A stretch of 64,000 nucleotides of DNA from Eriocheir sinensis. Its lineage: Eukaryota; Arthropoda; Malacostraca; Decapoda; Varunidae. Position numbers and translations under genes: made by a program. Location: positions 310,001-374,000 of the forward strand of contig NW_026111787.1 in assembly GCF_024679095.1 (NCBI RefSeq). Direction: 5' to 3'. Shown piece by piece: positions 40,876 to 64,000 of this stretch; position 1 is the stretch's first letter; each line of letters begins with the position of its first letter. The notes below the pieces were generated by a model. The model did not search any database. It was not told where the DNA came from and was given only the letters and a program-made list of their open reading frames with translations.

Positions 40876-42950
40876 TATCGCATTTTTTATAAAAATATAT
40901 TTACCAAAATACACATAAAATATTTAAATTTGTATTGAAATAAATATACAAAATGCATATACAGTAAGGTAAATTTGTATTGAAAGAGATATTCAAAAAT
41001 ACATATAAAACAATGTAAATCTGTTTCAAAATATATATACGAATACACATAAAATAAAGTAGATCTCTATAGAAATATATATACAAAATACATATGAAAT
41101 TATGTAAATACGTATAAAAATATATATACAAAATACATATCAAATAATGTAAATTCGTGTCAAAATAAATAAACAAAATATCATGAAAAGAATGTGTATT
41201 TGTATGAAAATAGATCATAGATAATAAATTTGTATAAAATATATATGCAAGATACACATTAAATAATGTAAATATGTATAAAAAAGTATATACAAAAAAC
41301 AAATAGAATAATGTAACATCGTATCAAAATAAATACACCGAATATTAATAAGATAATGTAAATTTGGATGAAAATGAAGATGCAAAATTCCCATAAAATA
41401 GCGCATTTCTTATAAAAATATATATACCAAAATACACATAAAATATTTAAATTTGCATTGAAATAAATATACAAAATGCACATACAATAAGGTAAATTTG
41501 TATTGAAAGAGATATGCAAAAATACATATAAAACAATGTAAATTTGTTTCAAAATATATATACGAATTCAAATAAAAAAACGTAGATTTCTATAAAAAAT
41601 ATATATACAAAATACACATAAAATTAAGTAAATACGTATAAAAAAATGTATACAAAATACACATAAAATAATGTAATTTCGAATTAAAATAAATGTACAT
41701 TTGGATGAAAATATAAAAACAAATACACTTAAAATAACGTAAATTTGTATAAAATATATATGCAAGATACACATTAAATAATGTAAATGTGTATAAAAAA
41801 ATATATACAAAAAACAAATAGAATAATGTAAAATCATATCAAAATAAATACACAGAATATCAATAAAATAATGTAAATTTGTATGAAAATAAAGATGCAA
41901 AATTCCCCAAAATTATCGCATTTTTTATAAAAATATATATACCAAAATACACATAAAATATTTAAATTTGTATTGAAATAAATATACAAAATGCATATAC
42001 AGAAAGGTAAATTTGTATTAAAAGAGATATTCAAAAATACATATAAAACAATGTAAATTTGTTTCAAAATATATATACGAATACACATAAAATAAAGTAA
42101 ATTTCTATAGAAATATATATACAAAATACATATGAAATTATGTAAATACGTATAAAAATATATATACAAAATACATATGAAATAATGTAAATTCGTGTCA
42201 AAATAAATAAACAAAATATCATGAAAAGAATGTGTATTTGTATAAAAATGGATAATAGATAATAAATTTGTATAAAATATATATGCAAGATACTCATTAA
42301 ATAATGTAAATATGTATATAAAAGTGTATACAAAAAACAAATAGAATAATGTAAATTCGTATCAAAATAAATACACCGAATATTAATAAAATAATGTAAA
42401 TTTGTATGAAAATAAAGATGCAAAATTCCCATAAAATAGCGCATTTCTTATAAAAATATATATACCAAAATACACATAAAATATTGAAATTTGTATTGAA
42501 ATAAATATACAAAATGCATATACAATAAGGTAAATTTGTATTGAAAGAGATATGCAAAAATACATATAAAACAATGTAAATTTGTTTCAAAATATATATA
42601 CGAATACAAATAAAAAAACGTAGATTTCTATAAAATATATATACAAAATACACATAAAATTAAGTAAATACGTATAAAAAATGTATACAAAATACACATA
42701 AAATAATGTAAATTCGATTTAAAATAAATAAACAAAATACCAATAAAAGAATGTGTATTTGGATAAATATAAATATACAAAATACATATACAAAATAAAC
42801 ATAAAATAAGGTAGATTTGTAATAAAATATATGTACAAAATACACATAAAATAATGTAAATTTATATGAAAATATATATACAAATACACATAAAATACCA
42901 TGAATTTGTATAAAAATATATATTCAAAATAAATATTAAATAATGTAAAA
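40876..42950 (-). repeat. 1.03-kb dimeric higher-order repeat, third array
   Basis: Half-a words lie at 40876 and 41914 and half-b words at 41399 and 42437. Both a-b spacings are 523 bp, b-a is 515 bp and the a-a period is 1038 bp. Confidence 0.87.
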
Positions 42951-43028
42951 GCGTATAAAAATATATATACAAAGTACATATAAAATAATGTAAATTCGTA
43001 TCAATATAAATCAACAAAACACCAATAA

Positions 43029-43175
<147 letters not shown>

Positions 43176-43620
43176 TGAAAATAAATTTACAAAATACACA
43201 TAACATAACTAAAATATGTATTAAAATATATACAAAAATACATAGAAATAATTTGAGTTTGTATGAAAATAGATATTCAAAATACACATAAAAATAAGTA
43301 AATTTCTTTTGAAATGTATATACAAAATAGCCATAAAATATTGTAAATTTGTGTCAAAATATATAAACAAATACACATAAAATAACGTAAATTTGTTTGA
43401 AAAATATATACAAAATACACATAGAATAATGTCAATTCGTATCAAAATGAATGAGCAGAATATCAATAAAATAATGTATATTTGTATGAAAATAAAGCAT
43501 ATGTTTATAAAAATACAGATACAAAAATACACATCGAATAATTAAATTTGTATTAAAATTAATATAAAAAATGCGTATATAATAAAGTAGATTTGTATTG
43601 AAAAAATATGCAACATACAA

Positions 43621-44548
43621 GTTTACTCATACAAATTTATATTATTTTATTGGTATTTTGTTTATTTATTTTGATACGAATTACATGATTATATGTGTAT
43701 TTTGTACATATTTTTTTATACGTATTTACATTATTTAATGTGTATTTTGTTTATTTTTGATACAAATTTACTTTATTTCATGTATTTTGTAAATAAATTT
43801 CAATTCAAATTTAGCTAATTTTGTGTGTATTTTGTATATATTTTCATACAAATTTAATTACTTCTGTGTATTTTTGTATATAGTTTTATATAAATTTACG
43901 TTATTTTATGTGTATTTTGTATATTTATATTTATACAAATACACATTCTTTTATTGGTATTTTGTATACATTTTTTTATACGTATTTACTTCATTTTATG
44001 TGTATTTTGTATATATATTTTTATAGAAATCTACGTTATTTTATGTGTATTCGTATATATATTTTGAAACAAATTTACATTGCTTTATATGTATTTTGCG
44101 TATCTATTTCAATACAAATTTACCTTATTGTAAGTGTTTTTTATATATTTATTTTAATACAAATCTTATTTTTTTGTGTATTTTGGTATATATATTTTTA
44201 TAAATAAAAAATGTGTTATTTTACGGTATTTTGCCTCTTATTTTCATACAAATTTACATTATTTTATTAATATTCTGTGTATTTATTTTGATACGATTTT
44301 ACATTATTCTATTTGTGTTTTGTATATATTTTTTTATCCAAATTTACGTTATTTTAAGTGTATTTGTTTATGTATTTTCATTCAAATTTACATTATTTAT
44401 GTGTATTTTGTATATGTATTTCCATACAAATTTACCTAATTTTATGTGTATTTTGTATATTTTTTTTCATACAAATTTAAAATATTTTGTGTATTTTGTA
44501 TATAGTTTGATACAAATTTAGGTTATTTTATGTGTTTTTTGAATATCT
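43621..44548 (+). repeat. satellite block 19 (T-rich on +)
   Basis: It matches 15912-16908, 51853-52858 and the start of 60304-61300. A deletion near 43751 removes about one and a half monomers relative to those copies. It opens the composite unit of about 8.2 kb. No gene is seen. Confidence 0.87.
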
Positions 44549-47500
44549 ATTAAATATATATACAAAATACATATGAAATTATGTAAATACGTATAAAAAT
44601 ATATATACAAAATACATATCAAATAATGTAAATTCGTGTCAAAATAAATAAACAAAATATCATGAAAAGAATGTGTATTTGTATGAAAATAGATAATAGA
44701 TAATAAATTTGTATAAAATATATATGCAAGATACACATTAAATAATGTAAATATGTATAAAAAAAGTATATACTAAAAACAAATAGAATAATGTAAAATC
44801 GTATCAAAATAAATAACACGTATAATAATAAAATAAATTAAATTTGTATGAAAATAAAGATGCAAAATTCCCATAAAATAGCGCATTTCTTATAAAAATA
44901 TATATACCAAAATACACATAAAATTTTTAAATTTGTATTGAAATAAATATACAAAATGCATATACAATAAGGTAAATTTGTATTGAAAGAGATATGCAAA
45001 AATACATATAAAACAATGAAAATTTGTTTCAAAATATATATACGAATACAAATAAAAAAACGTAGATTTCTATAAAAATATATATACAAAATACATTAAA
45101 AATTAAGTAAATACGTATAAAAAATGTATTCAAAATACACATAAAATAATGTAAATTCGAATTAAAATAAATAAACAAAATACCAATAAAAGAATGTGTA
45201 TTTGGATAAATATAAATATACAAAATACACATACAAAATAAACATAAAATAAGGTAGATTTGTAATAAAATATATGTACAAAATACACATACAATAATGT
45301 AAATTTATATGAAAATATATATACAAATACACATAAAATACCATGAATTTGTATAAAATATATATTCAAAATAAATATTAAATAATGTAAGAGCGTATAA
45401 AAATATATATACAAAGTACATATAAAATGAAAATTAAGATGCAAAATACCTATAAAATAACGCATTTTTTTAAAATTATTGATACCAAAATACACATAAA
45501 ATATTTGAACTTGTATTAAAATAAATATACAAAATGCACATACAATTAGGTAAATTTGTATTGAAATAGATATGGAAAATACATATAAAATAATGTAAAT
45601 TTGTTTCAAAATATATATACGAATACACATAAAATAACGTAGATTTCTATATATATACTTATACAAAATACACATAAAATTAAATAAATACGTATAAAAA
45701 AATGTATACAAAATACACATAAAATAATGTAAATTCGTATAAATGTAAATAAACAATATACCAATAAAAGAATGTGTATTTGTATAAATATAAATATACA
45801 AAATGCACATAAAATAACGTAAATTTATATAAAACTATATACATAAAATAACGCAAATTTCTATAAAAATATATGTACAAAAATGAACATTAGATAAATT
45901 TGCATAAAAATATATATACAAAACACACATTAGATAATGTAAATGAGTATAAAAATATGTATACAAAATACCTATAAAATAATCTACATTCGTATCGAAT
46001 TAAATTAAGAAATACCAATAAAATAATGTAGTTTTGGATGAAAATATATATAGAAAATACACATAAAATAACCTAAATACAAATACAAATATACACATAA
46101 AATAACCTAAATACAAATACAAATATACACATAAAATAATTTAAAATTGAATGAAATAAATATACAAAATAAACATAAAATAAGGTAAATTTGTAATGAA
46201 ATATATGAAAAAATACATAAAATAATATAAATTTGTATGAAAATATATATACAAATACACATTAAATAACATGAATTTGTATAAAATTTGTATCAAAATA
46301 TATACTTATACACACAATAAAATAACGTAATTTTTTTTATGAAAATGTATATACAAAATACACATAAAATAATTTAAATACGTAGAAAAATATATATACA
46401 AAAAACACATAAAATAGTGTAAATATGTATGAAAATATATAAACAAATACACCTAAAATAATGTAAATTTGGATAAAAAATATATACAAAATTAACATTA
46501 AATAATGTAAATATATATATAAAAAAAATATATACAAAAAACACATAGAATAATGTTAAATCGTATCAAAATAAATAAAGAGAATATCAATAAAATAATG
46601 TAAATTTGTATGAAAATAAAGATGCAAAATATCCATATAATAACGCATATTTGCATAAAAATATATATACAAAAATACATATAAAATAATTAAATTTGTA
46701 TTAAAATAAATATACAAAATGCACGTACAATAAAGTTAATTTCTATTGAAATAGATATGCAATATACACATTAATAATGTAAATTTGTATCAAAATATTT
46801 ATACGAATACTCATAAAATAGAGTAAATTTCTATGAAAATATACATACAAAATAGATATACAAAATACACATATAACTAGTTAAATTTGTATTTAAATAC
46901 ATGTACAAAAACACATAAAATAATGTAGATTTGTATGAAATGAAAACAAATACATTTTATATAAAATATATATACAAAATACACATAAAATAATGTAAAA
47001 TCATATCAAAATAAATACACAGAATATCAATAAAATAATGTAAATTTTTATGAAAATAAAGATGCAAAATACCCATAACATAAAGCATATTTTTATAAAA
47101 ATACATATACAAAAATACACATAGATTAATCAAATTTGTATTAAAATTAATATACAAAATGCACATACAATAAGGTAAATTTGTATTAAAAAAATATGCA
47201 AAATACACATAAAACAATGTAAACTTGTTTCAAAATATATATACGAATACACATAAAATAACGCAGATTTCTATAGAAATATATATACAAATACACTTGA
47301 AATAATGTAAATACGTTTAAAAATATATATACAAAATACACATTAAATAATGTTAATTCGTGTCAAAATAAATAAACAAAATATCATGAAAAGAATGTGT
47401 ATTTGTATGAAAATAGATATACAAAATACACATAAAATAACCTAAATTTGTATAAAACTATATAAAAAATACACAAAAATAATTTAAACTTGTATGAAAA

Positions 47501-48165
47501 TAAATATACAAAAAACATATAAAATTAGGTAAATTTGTATTGAAATACATATACAAAATACACTGAAAATAATGTAAATTTGAATGAAAATATATAAACA
47601 TATAGACTTAAAATAACGTAAATTTGTATCAAATATATATACAAAAAACACATTAAATAATGTAAATATGTATAAAAACATATATACAAAACACAAATAA
47701 AATAATGTAAAATCGTATCAAAATAAATACAGAAAATATTAATAAAATAATGTAAATTTGTATGAAAATTAAGATGCAAAATACCCATAAAATAATGCAT
47801 TTTTTATAAAAATATATATACGAAAAAACATAAAATATTTGATTTTGTATTAAAATAAATAGATATACCAAATACTCATAAAATAAGCTAAATTTGAATT
47901 GAAATATATATACAAAATACATAAAATAATGTAAATTTGTATCAAAATACTTTTACAAATTCACATATAATAACGTAAATTTGTATAAAAATATATAAAC
48001 AAAATACACATTAAATGTAAATACGTATAAAAAAAATGTACAAAATACACAAATAATCATGTAATTCGTATCAAAATAAATAGACAAAATACCAATAAAA
48101 TAATGTAAATTTCTATGAGAAAACATACAAAATACACATAAATAACGCAAATATCAATAAAAATA
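44549..48165 (-). repeat. satellite block 20 (A-rich on +)
   Basis: It opens TATTAAATATATATAC. Positions of about 44549-46470 match 16909-18760 and 52859-54710. Positions of about 47440-48165 are the reverse complement of about 24510-25200 of the 2.6-kb unit. No gene is seen. Confidence 0.88.
46061..46128 (-). repeat. 34-bp tandem duplication
   Basis: Two exact 34-bp copies, 46061-46094 and 46095-46128, each containing AACCTAAATACAAATACAAA. The matching loci near 18370 and 54375 hold a single copy, so the duplication is private to this unit and probably recent. Confidence 0.9.
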
Positions 48166-48187
48166 TACATAATATAATATATTTTTA
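48158..48187. repeat. hairpin at minus-to-plus switch, inverted copy
   Basis: TAAAAATATA (48158-48167) and TATATTTTTA (48178-48187), with a diverged loop CATAATATAA. The flanks are the reverse complement of those at 24495, so this is the same junction turned round. Confidence 0.83.
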
Positions 48188-49690
48188 AACATATTTAAAA
48201 TATTTAATGTATATTTTGTATATATATTTTATCCAAATTTACGTTATTTTATATGTATTTGTTTATATATTTTCATACAAATTTACATTATTTTATGTGA
48301 GTTTTGTGTATGTATTTCAATACAAATTTGCCTAACTTTATATGTATTTTGCATATCTATTTTCAAAAAAATTTAAATTATTTATGTGTATTTTTGTATA
48401 TATTTTTATACAAATTTTAGTTATTTTATTTGTTTTTTGTATATATATTTTCCTACAAATATACATTCTTTTATTGGAATTTTGTGTATTTAATTTTTTA
48501 CGAATTTACATTATTTTATGTTTATTTTGTATATATATTTTTCTACGTATTTAAATTATTTTATGTGTATTTTATATATACATTTTTATAAAAATTTACG
48601 TTATTTTATTGTGTGTATTCGTATATATTTTGAAACAAATTTTATACAAATTCATGTTATTTTATGTGTATTTGTATATATATTTTCATACAAATTTATA
48701 TTATTTTATGTGTATTCTTACCTATATTTTATTACAAATTTACCTTATTTTATGTTTATTTTGTATATTTATTTCATTTAATATAATCAAACTTAAATTT
48801 ATTGTATATGCATTTTGTATATTAATTTTAATACAAATTTAATTATTCTATGTGTATTTTTCTATATGTATTTTTATAAAAATATGCTTTATTTTATGGG
48901 TATTTTGCATCTTTATTTTCATACAAATTTACGTTATTTTATTGATATTCTGCTCATTCATTTTGATACGATTTGACATTATTCTATGTGTATTTTGTAT
49001 ATATTTTTAATAAAAATTTAATTTATTTTATTTTTATTTGTTTATATATTTTGACACAAATTTACAATATTTTATGGGTATTTTGTATATATATTTCAAA
49101 AGAAATTTACCTAGTTTTATGTGTATTTTGAATATCTATTTACATTCAAACTCAAATTATTTTTATGTATTTTTGTATATATTTCAATACAAATTTTAGT
49201 TATGTTATGTGTATTTTGTATATCTATTTTCATTCAAATAAATATTATTTTATTGGTATTTTGTTGATTTATATTGATACGAATTTACATTATTTTATAT
49301 GTACTTTGTATATATATTTTTATACGCATTTACATTATTTAATATTTATTTTGAGTATATAATTTTATACAAATTCATGGTATTTTATGTATTTGTATAT
49401 ATTTTCATATAAATTTACATTATTTTATGTGTATTTTGTACATATATTTCATTACAAATTCACCTTATTTTATGTTTATTTTGTGTATTTTGTACATTTA
49501 TATTTATACAAATACATTCTTTTATTATTATTTTGTTTATTTATTTTGTTTCGAATTTACATTGTTTACATTTTATACGTATTTACTTAATTTTATGTGT
49601 ATTTTGTATATATATTCTTATAGAAATCTACGTTATTTTATGTGTATTCGTACATATATTTTGAAACAAATTTACATTGTTTTATATGTA
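48166..49690 (+). repeat. satellite block 21 (T-rich on +)
   Basis: Reverse complement of block 10 (22962-24509) along its whole length (1525 against 1548 bp), bounded by the inverted copies of the same two junctions. No gene is seen. Confidence 0.88.
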
Positions 49691-51852
<2,162 letters not shown>

Positions 51853-52858
51853 TACTCATACAAATTTATATTATTTTATTGGTATTTTGTTTATTTATTT
51901 TGATACGAATTACATGATTATATGTGTATTTTGTACACATTTTTTTATACGTATTTACATTATTTAATGTGTATTTTGTTTATATATTTTCATACAAATT
52001 TACGTTATTATATGTGTATTTGTATAAATATTTTGATACAAATTTACTTTATTTCATGTATTTTGTAAATATATTTCAATTCAAATTTAGCTTATTTTGT
52101 GTATTTTGTATATATTTTCATACAAATTTAATTACTTCTGTGTATTTATGTATATATTTTATATAAATTTACGTTATTTTATGTGTATTTTGTATATTTA
52201 TATTTATACAAATACACATTCTTTTATTGGTATTTTGTTTATTTATTTTGATACGAGTTTACATTATTTATGTATATTTGTATACATTTTTTATACGTAT
52301 TTACTTAATTTTTATGTATTTTGTATATATATATTTATAGAAATCTTCGTTATTTTATATGTATTCGTATACATATTTTGAAACAAATTTACATTGCTTT
52401 ATATGTATTTTGCGTATCTATTTCAATACAAATTTACCTTATTGTAAGTGTTTTTTTTATATATATTTTAATACAAATCTTATTTTTTTGTGTATTTTGG
52501 TATATATATTTTTATAAATAAAAAAAAGGCGTTATTTTACGGGTATTTTGTCTCTTTATTTTCATACAAATTTACATTATTTTATTAATATTCTGTGTAT
52601 TTATTTTGATACGATTTTACATTATTCATTTTTGTTTTTATATATATATTTTTTCAAATTTATTTTATTTTATTTGTTTATGTATTTTCATTCAAATTTA
52701 CATTATTTATGTGTATTTTGTATATGTATTTCCATACAAATTTACCTAATTTTATGTGTATTTTGTATATTTTTTTTCATACAAATTTAAAATATTTTTG
52801 TGTATTTTTGTATATAGTTTGATACAAATTTAGGTTATTTTATGTGTTTTTTGAATAT
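51853..52858 (+). repeat. satellite block 23 (T-rich on +)
   Basis: It matches 15912-16908 and 43621-44548, starting and ending at the same switches. No gene is seen. Confidence 0.87.
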
Positions 52859-58487
<5,629 letters not shown>

Positions 58488-60303
58488 ATACATATAGAGT
58501 AAATTTCTATGAAAATATATATATAATACATATAAAATATAAAATTATGTAAATAAATAATATATATATCAAATACACCTACAAAAAATGAAAATTCGTA
58601 TCAAAATAAATACACAAAATACCGATAAAGAACGTATATTTGTAGGAAAATAAATATACAAAATACACATAAAATTACGAAAATTTGAATGAAAGTATAT
58701 ACAAAAAACAAAAATAAATTTCAATTTTGTATGAAAATAGATATACAAAATACATATAATTAGTTAAATTTGTATTTAAATACATGTACAAAATACACAT
58801 AAAATAATATAAATTTGTATGAAATGAAAACAAATTCACATAAAATAACGTACATATGTATAAAATAGATATACAAAATATACATAGAATAATGTAAAAT
58901 CGTATCAAAATAAATACACAGAATATCAATAAAATAATGTAATTTTGTATGAAAATAAAGATGCAAAATACCCATAAAATAAAGCATATTTTTTTTTAAA
59001 TACATATACAAGAATACACATAGAATAATTAAATTTGTATTAAAATTAATATACAAAATGTACGTACAATAAGGGAAATTTGTATTGAAAAAATATACAA
59101 AATGCACATAAAACAATGTATATTTGTTTTAAAATATATATACCAATACACATAAAATAACGTATATTTCTATAGAAATATATATACAAAATACACATGA
59201 AATGACGTTAATACGTATAAAAATATATATACACAATACACATTAAATAATGTAAATTCGCATCAAAATAAATAAACAAAATATCAATAAAAGAATGTGT
59301 ATTTGTATGAAAATAGATATACAAAATACACATAAAATATTGTAAATTTGTATAAAACTCTATTAAAAAAATACTCTATATGTATATACAAAAAAACAAA
59401 AATTATTTAAATTTGTATGAAAATACATATACAAAATACACATAAAATTAGGTAAATTTGTATTGAAATACATATACAAAATACACTTAAAATAATGTAA
59501 ATTTGAATGAAAATATATAAACAAATACACTTAAAATAACGTAAATTTGTATGAAATATATATAGAAAATACACATTAAATAATGTAAATATGTATAAAA
59601 AAATATATACAAAACACAAATAGAATAATGTAAAATAGTATCAAAATAAATACACAGAATATTAATAAAATAATGTAAATTTGTATGAAAATAAAGATGC
59701 AAAATACCCATAAAACAACGCAACTTTTATGAAAATATATATACCAAAATACACATAAAATATTTAAATTTGTATTACAATAAATATACAAAATGCACAT
59801 ACAATAAGGTAAATTTGTATTGAAATAGATATGCAAAATACACATAAAACAATGTAAATTTTTTTCAAAATATATATACGAATACACATAAAATAACGTA
59901 GATTTCTATAAAAATATATATACAAAATACACATAAAATGAAGTAAATACGTATAAGAAAATGTATACAAAATACACATCAAATAATGTAAATTCGTATC
60001 AAAATAACTAAACTAAATGCCAATAAAAGAATGTTTACTTGTATAAATATAAATATACAAAATACACATAAAATAACGTAAAATTGTATAAAACTATATA
60101 CAAAAATAAACAAAAATAATTAAATTTGTATGAAAATAGATATACAAAAGACACATAAAATAAGCTAAATTTGAGTTGAAATAAATGTAGAAAATACATA
60201 AAATAATGTAAATTTGTATCAAATACACATATATTAAAATTAATATACAAAATGCGTATATAATAAGGTAAATTTGTGTTGAAAAAATATGCAGCATACA
60301 CGT
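58488..60303 (-). repeat. satellite block 26 (A-rich on +)
   Basis: It begins CATATAGAGTAAATTTC, the same switch as at 3255 and 37660. It matches 3256-4930 and 37661-39320, then jumps at about 60230 to the sequence found at 15850-15911. No gene is seen. Confidence 0.88.
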
Positions 60304-62975
<2,672 letters not shown>

Positions 62976-63151
62976 AAAATAAGGTAAATTCGTTTCAAAT
63001 TCAATAAACAAAATTCAGATAAAAGAAAGTATATTTGTAGACTAAATAAATATACAAAATACACATAAAATAACGAAAATTTGTTTGAAAATATATAAAA
63101 AAATAAACAAAAATAATTTCAATTTGTATGAAAATAAATATACAAAATACA

Positions 63152-64000
63152 CATGTATTTTGTATATCTATTTTCACACAAATTTAATTACTTTTGTATT
63201 TTGCATATAGTTTTATATAAATTTACGTTATTTATTTGTATTTGTATATTTATATTTATACAATACACATTCTTTTATTAGTATTTTGTTTATTTATTTT
63301 GATACGAGTTTACATTATTTTATGTGTATTTTGTACACCTTTTTTTATACGTATTTACTTCATTTTATGTGTATTTTGTATATTTATTTTCATAGAAATC
63401 TACGTTATTTTATGAGTATTCGTATATATATTTTGAAAAAAATTACATGGTTTTATATGTATTTTGCATATTTATTTCAATACAAATTTACCTTATTGTA
63501 TGTGCATTTTGTATATTTATTTTAATACAAATTCAAATATTTTTATGTGTCTTGGTATAAATATTTTTATAAAATGCGTTATTTTATGGGTATTTTGCAT
63601 CTTAATTTTCATACAAATTTACATTATTTTATTAATATTCTGTGTATTTATTTTGATACGATTTTATATTATTCTATTTGTGTTTTGTATATATGTTTTA
63701 TACATATTTACCTTATTTAATGTGTAATTTTTATATATATTTTATACAAATTTACGTTATTTTAAGTGTATTTGTTTATATATTTTCATTCAAATTTACA
63801 TTATTTTATGTGTATTTTGTAAATGTATTTCAATACAAATTTACCTAATTTTATGTGTATTTTGTATATTTATTTTCATACAAATTAAAATTATTTTTGT
63901 GTATTTTTGTATATAGTTTTATACAAATTTAGGTGATTTTATGTGTATATTGTATATCTATTTTCATACAAATACACATTCTTTTATTGATATTTTGTTT
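63152..64000 (+). repeat. satellite block 29 (T-rich on +), runs off the window
   Basis: The switch is the near-palindrome ACAAAATACACATGTATTTT at about 63134-63163. The block resembles 35950-37250 in monomer order and ends mid-monomer at the window edge. No gene is seen. Confidence 0.86.

Overview
This window is one long expanse of very AT-rich satellite-type DNA. I find no credible gene of any kind. Individual lines I counted are about 10-20% GC. Almost every base belongs to a degenerate monomer of about 44-46 bp. On its T-rich strand the monomer runs ATGTGTATTTTG, then a TATATATA-type core, then TTTTCATACAAATTTACA, then TTATTTT. It looks like non-coding DNA of a eukaryotic nuclear genome. 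The best clue is a single GC-rich island of about 215 bp (32505-32719) that ends in a homopolymer A tail on the minus strand, as retroposed elements do. I cannot name the species or clade. A centromeric, heterochromatic or sex-chromosome location is possible but not shown.

Layout: the T-rich strand alternates between + and -, giving 29 orientation blocks and 28 switches. The main blocks are 1-3255 (+), 3256-11737 (-), a string of short blocks to 32352, 32353-37660 (+), 37661-43620 (-), then blocks of 0.9-3.6 kb to the end. Several levels of order sit above the monomer. (1) A 12-monomer unit of about 520 bp alternates as a/b halves to give a 1.03-kb dimer (6.4-11.5, 13.3-15.2 and 40.9-42.9 kb). 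(2) A 2.6-kb compound unit, half minus and half plus, is tandemly repeated four times (22.96-33.4 kb). (3) A composite unit of about 8.2-8.5 kb starts at 43.62, 51.85 and 60.30 kb, with a relative at 15.91 kb. (4) Long, nearly identical segments lie about 34.4 kb apart. The same switch points recur, sometimes inverted, so many inversions arose once and were then copied.

Foldback palindromes occur at about 12.19, 22.94, 49.71 and 61.87 kb. The pair at 22.94 and 49.71 kb are inverted copies of each other, each with a 37-bp spacer. Five long (TA)n tracts have grown out of the TA core of individual monomers.

Long open frames are abundant but are a by-product of the repeat. The monomer is about 45 bp, a multiple of three, and its T-rich strand has no stop codon in any of the three frames. 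The frames encode drifting 15-residue repeats such as [15 protein letters not shown] and are not annotated as genes. No rRNA, tRNA, CRISPR array, promoter, terminator or origin could be supported. The biology worth following is the architecture: a strand-alternating higher-order satellite that accumulates palindromes, not a protein system.
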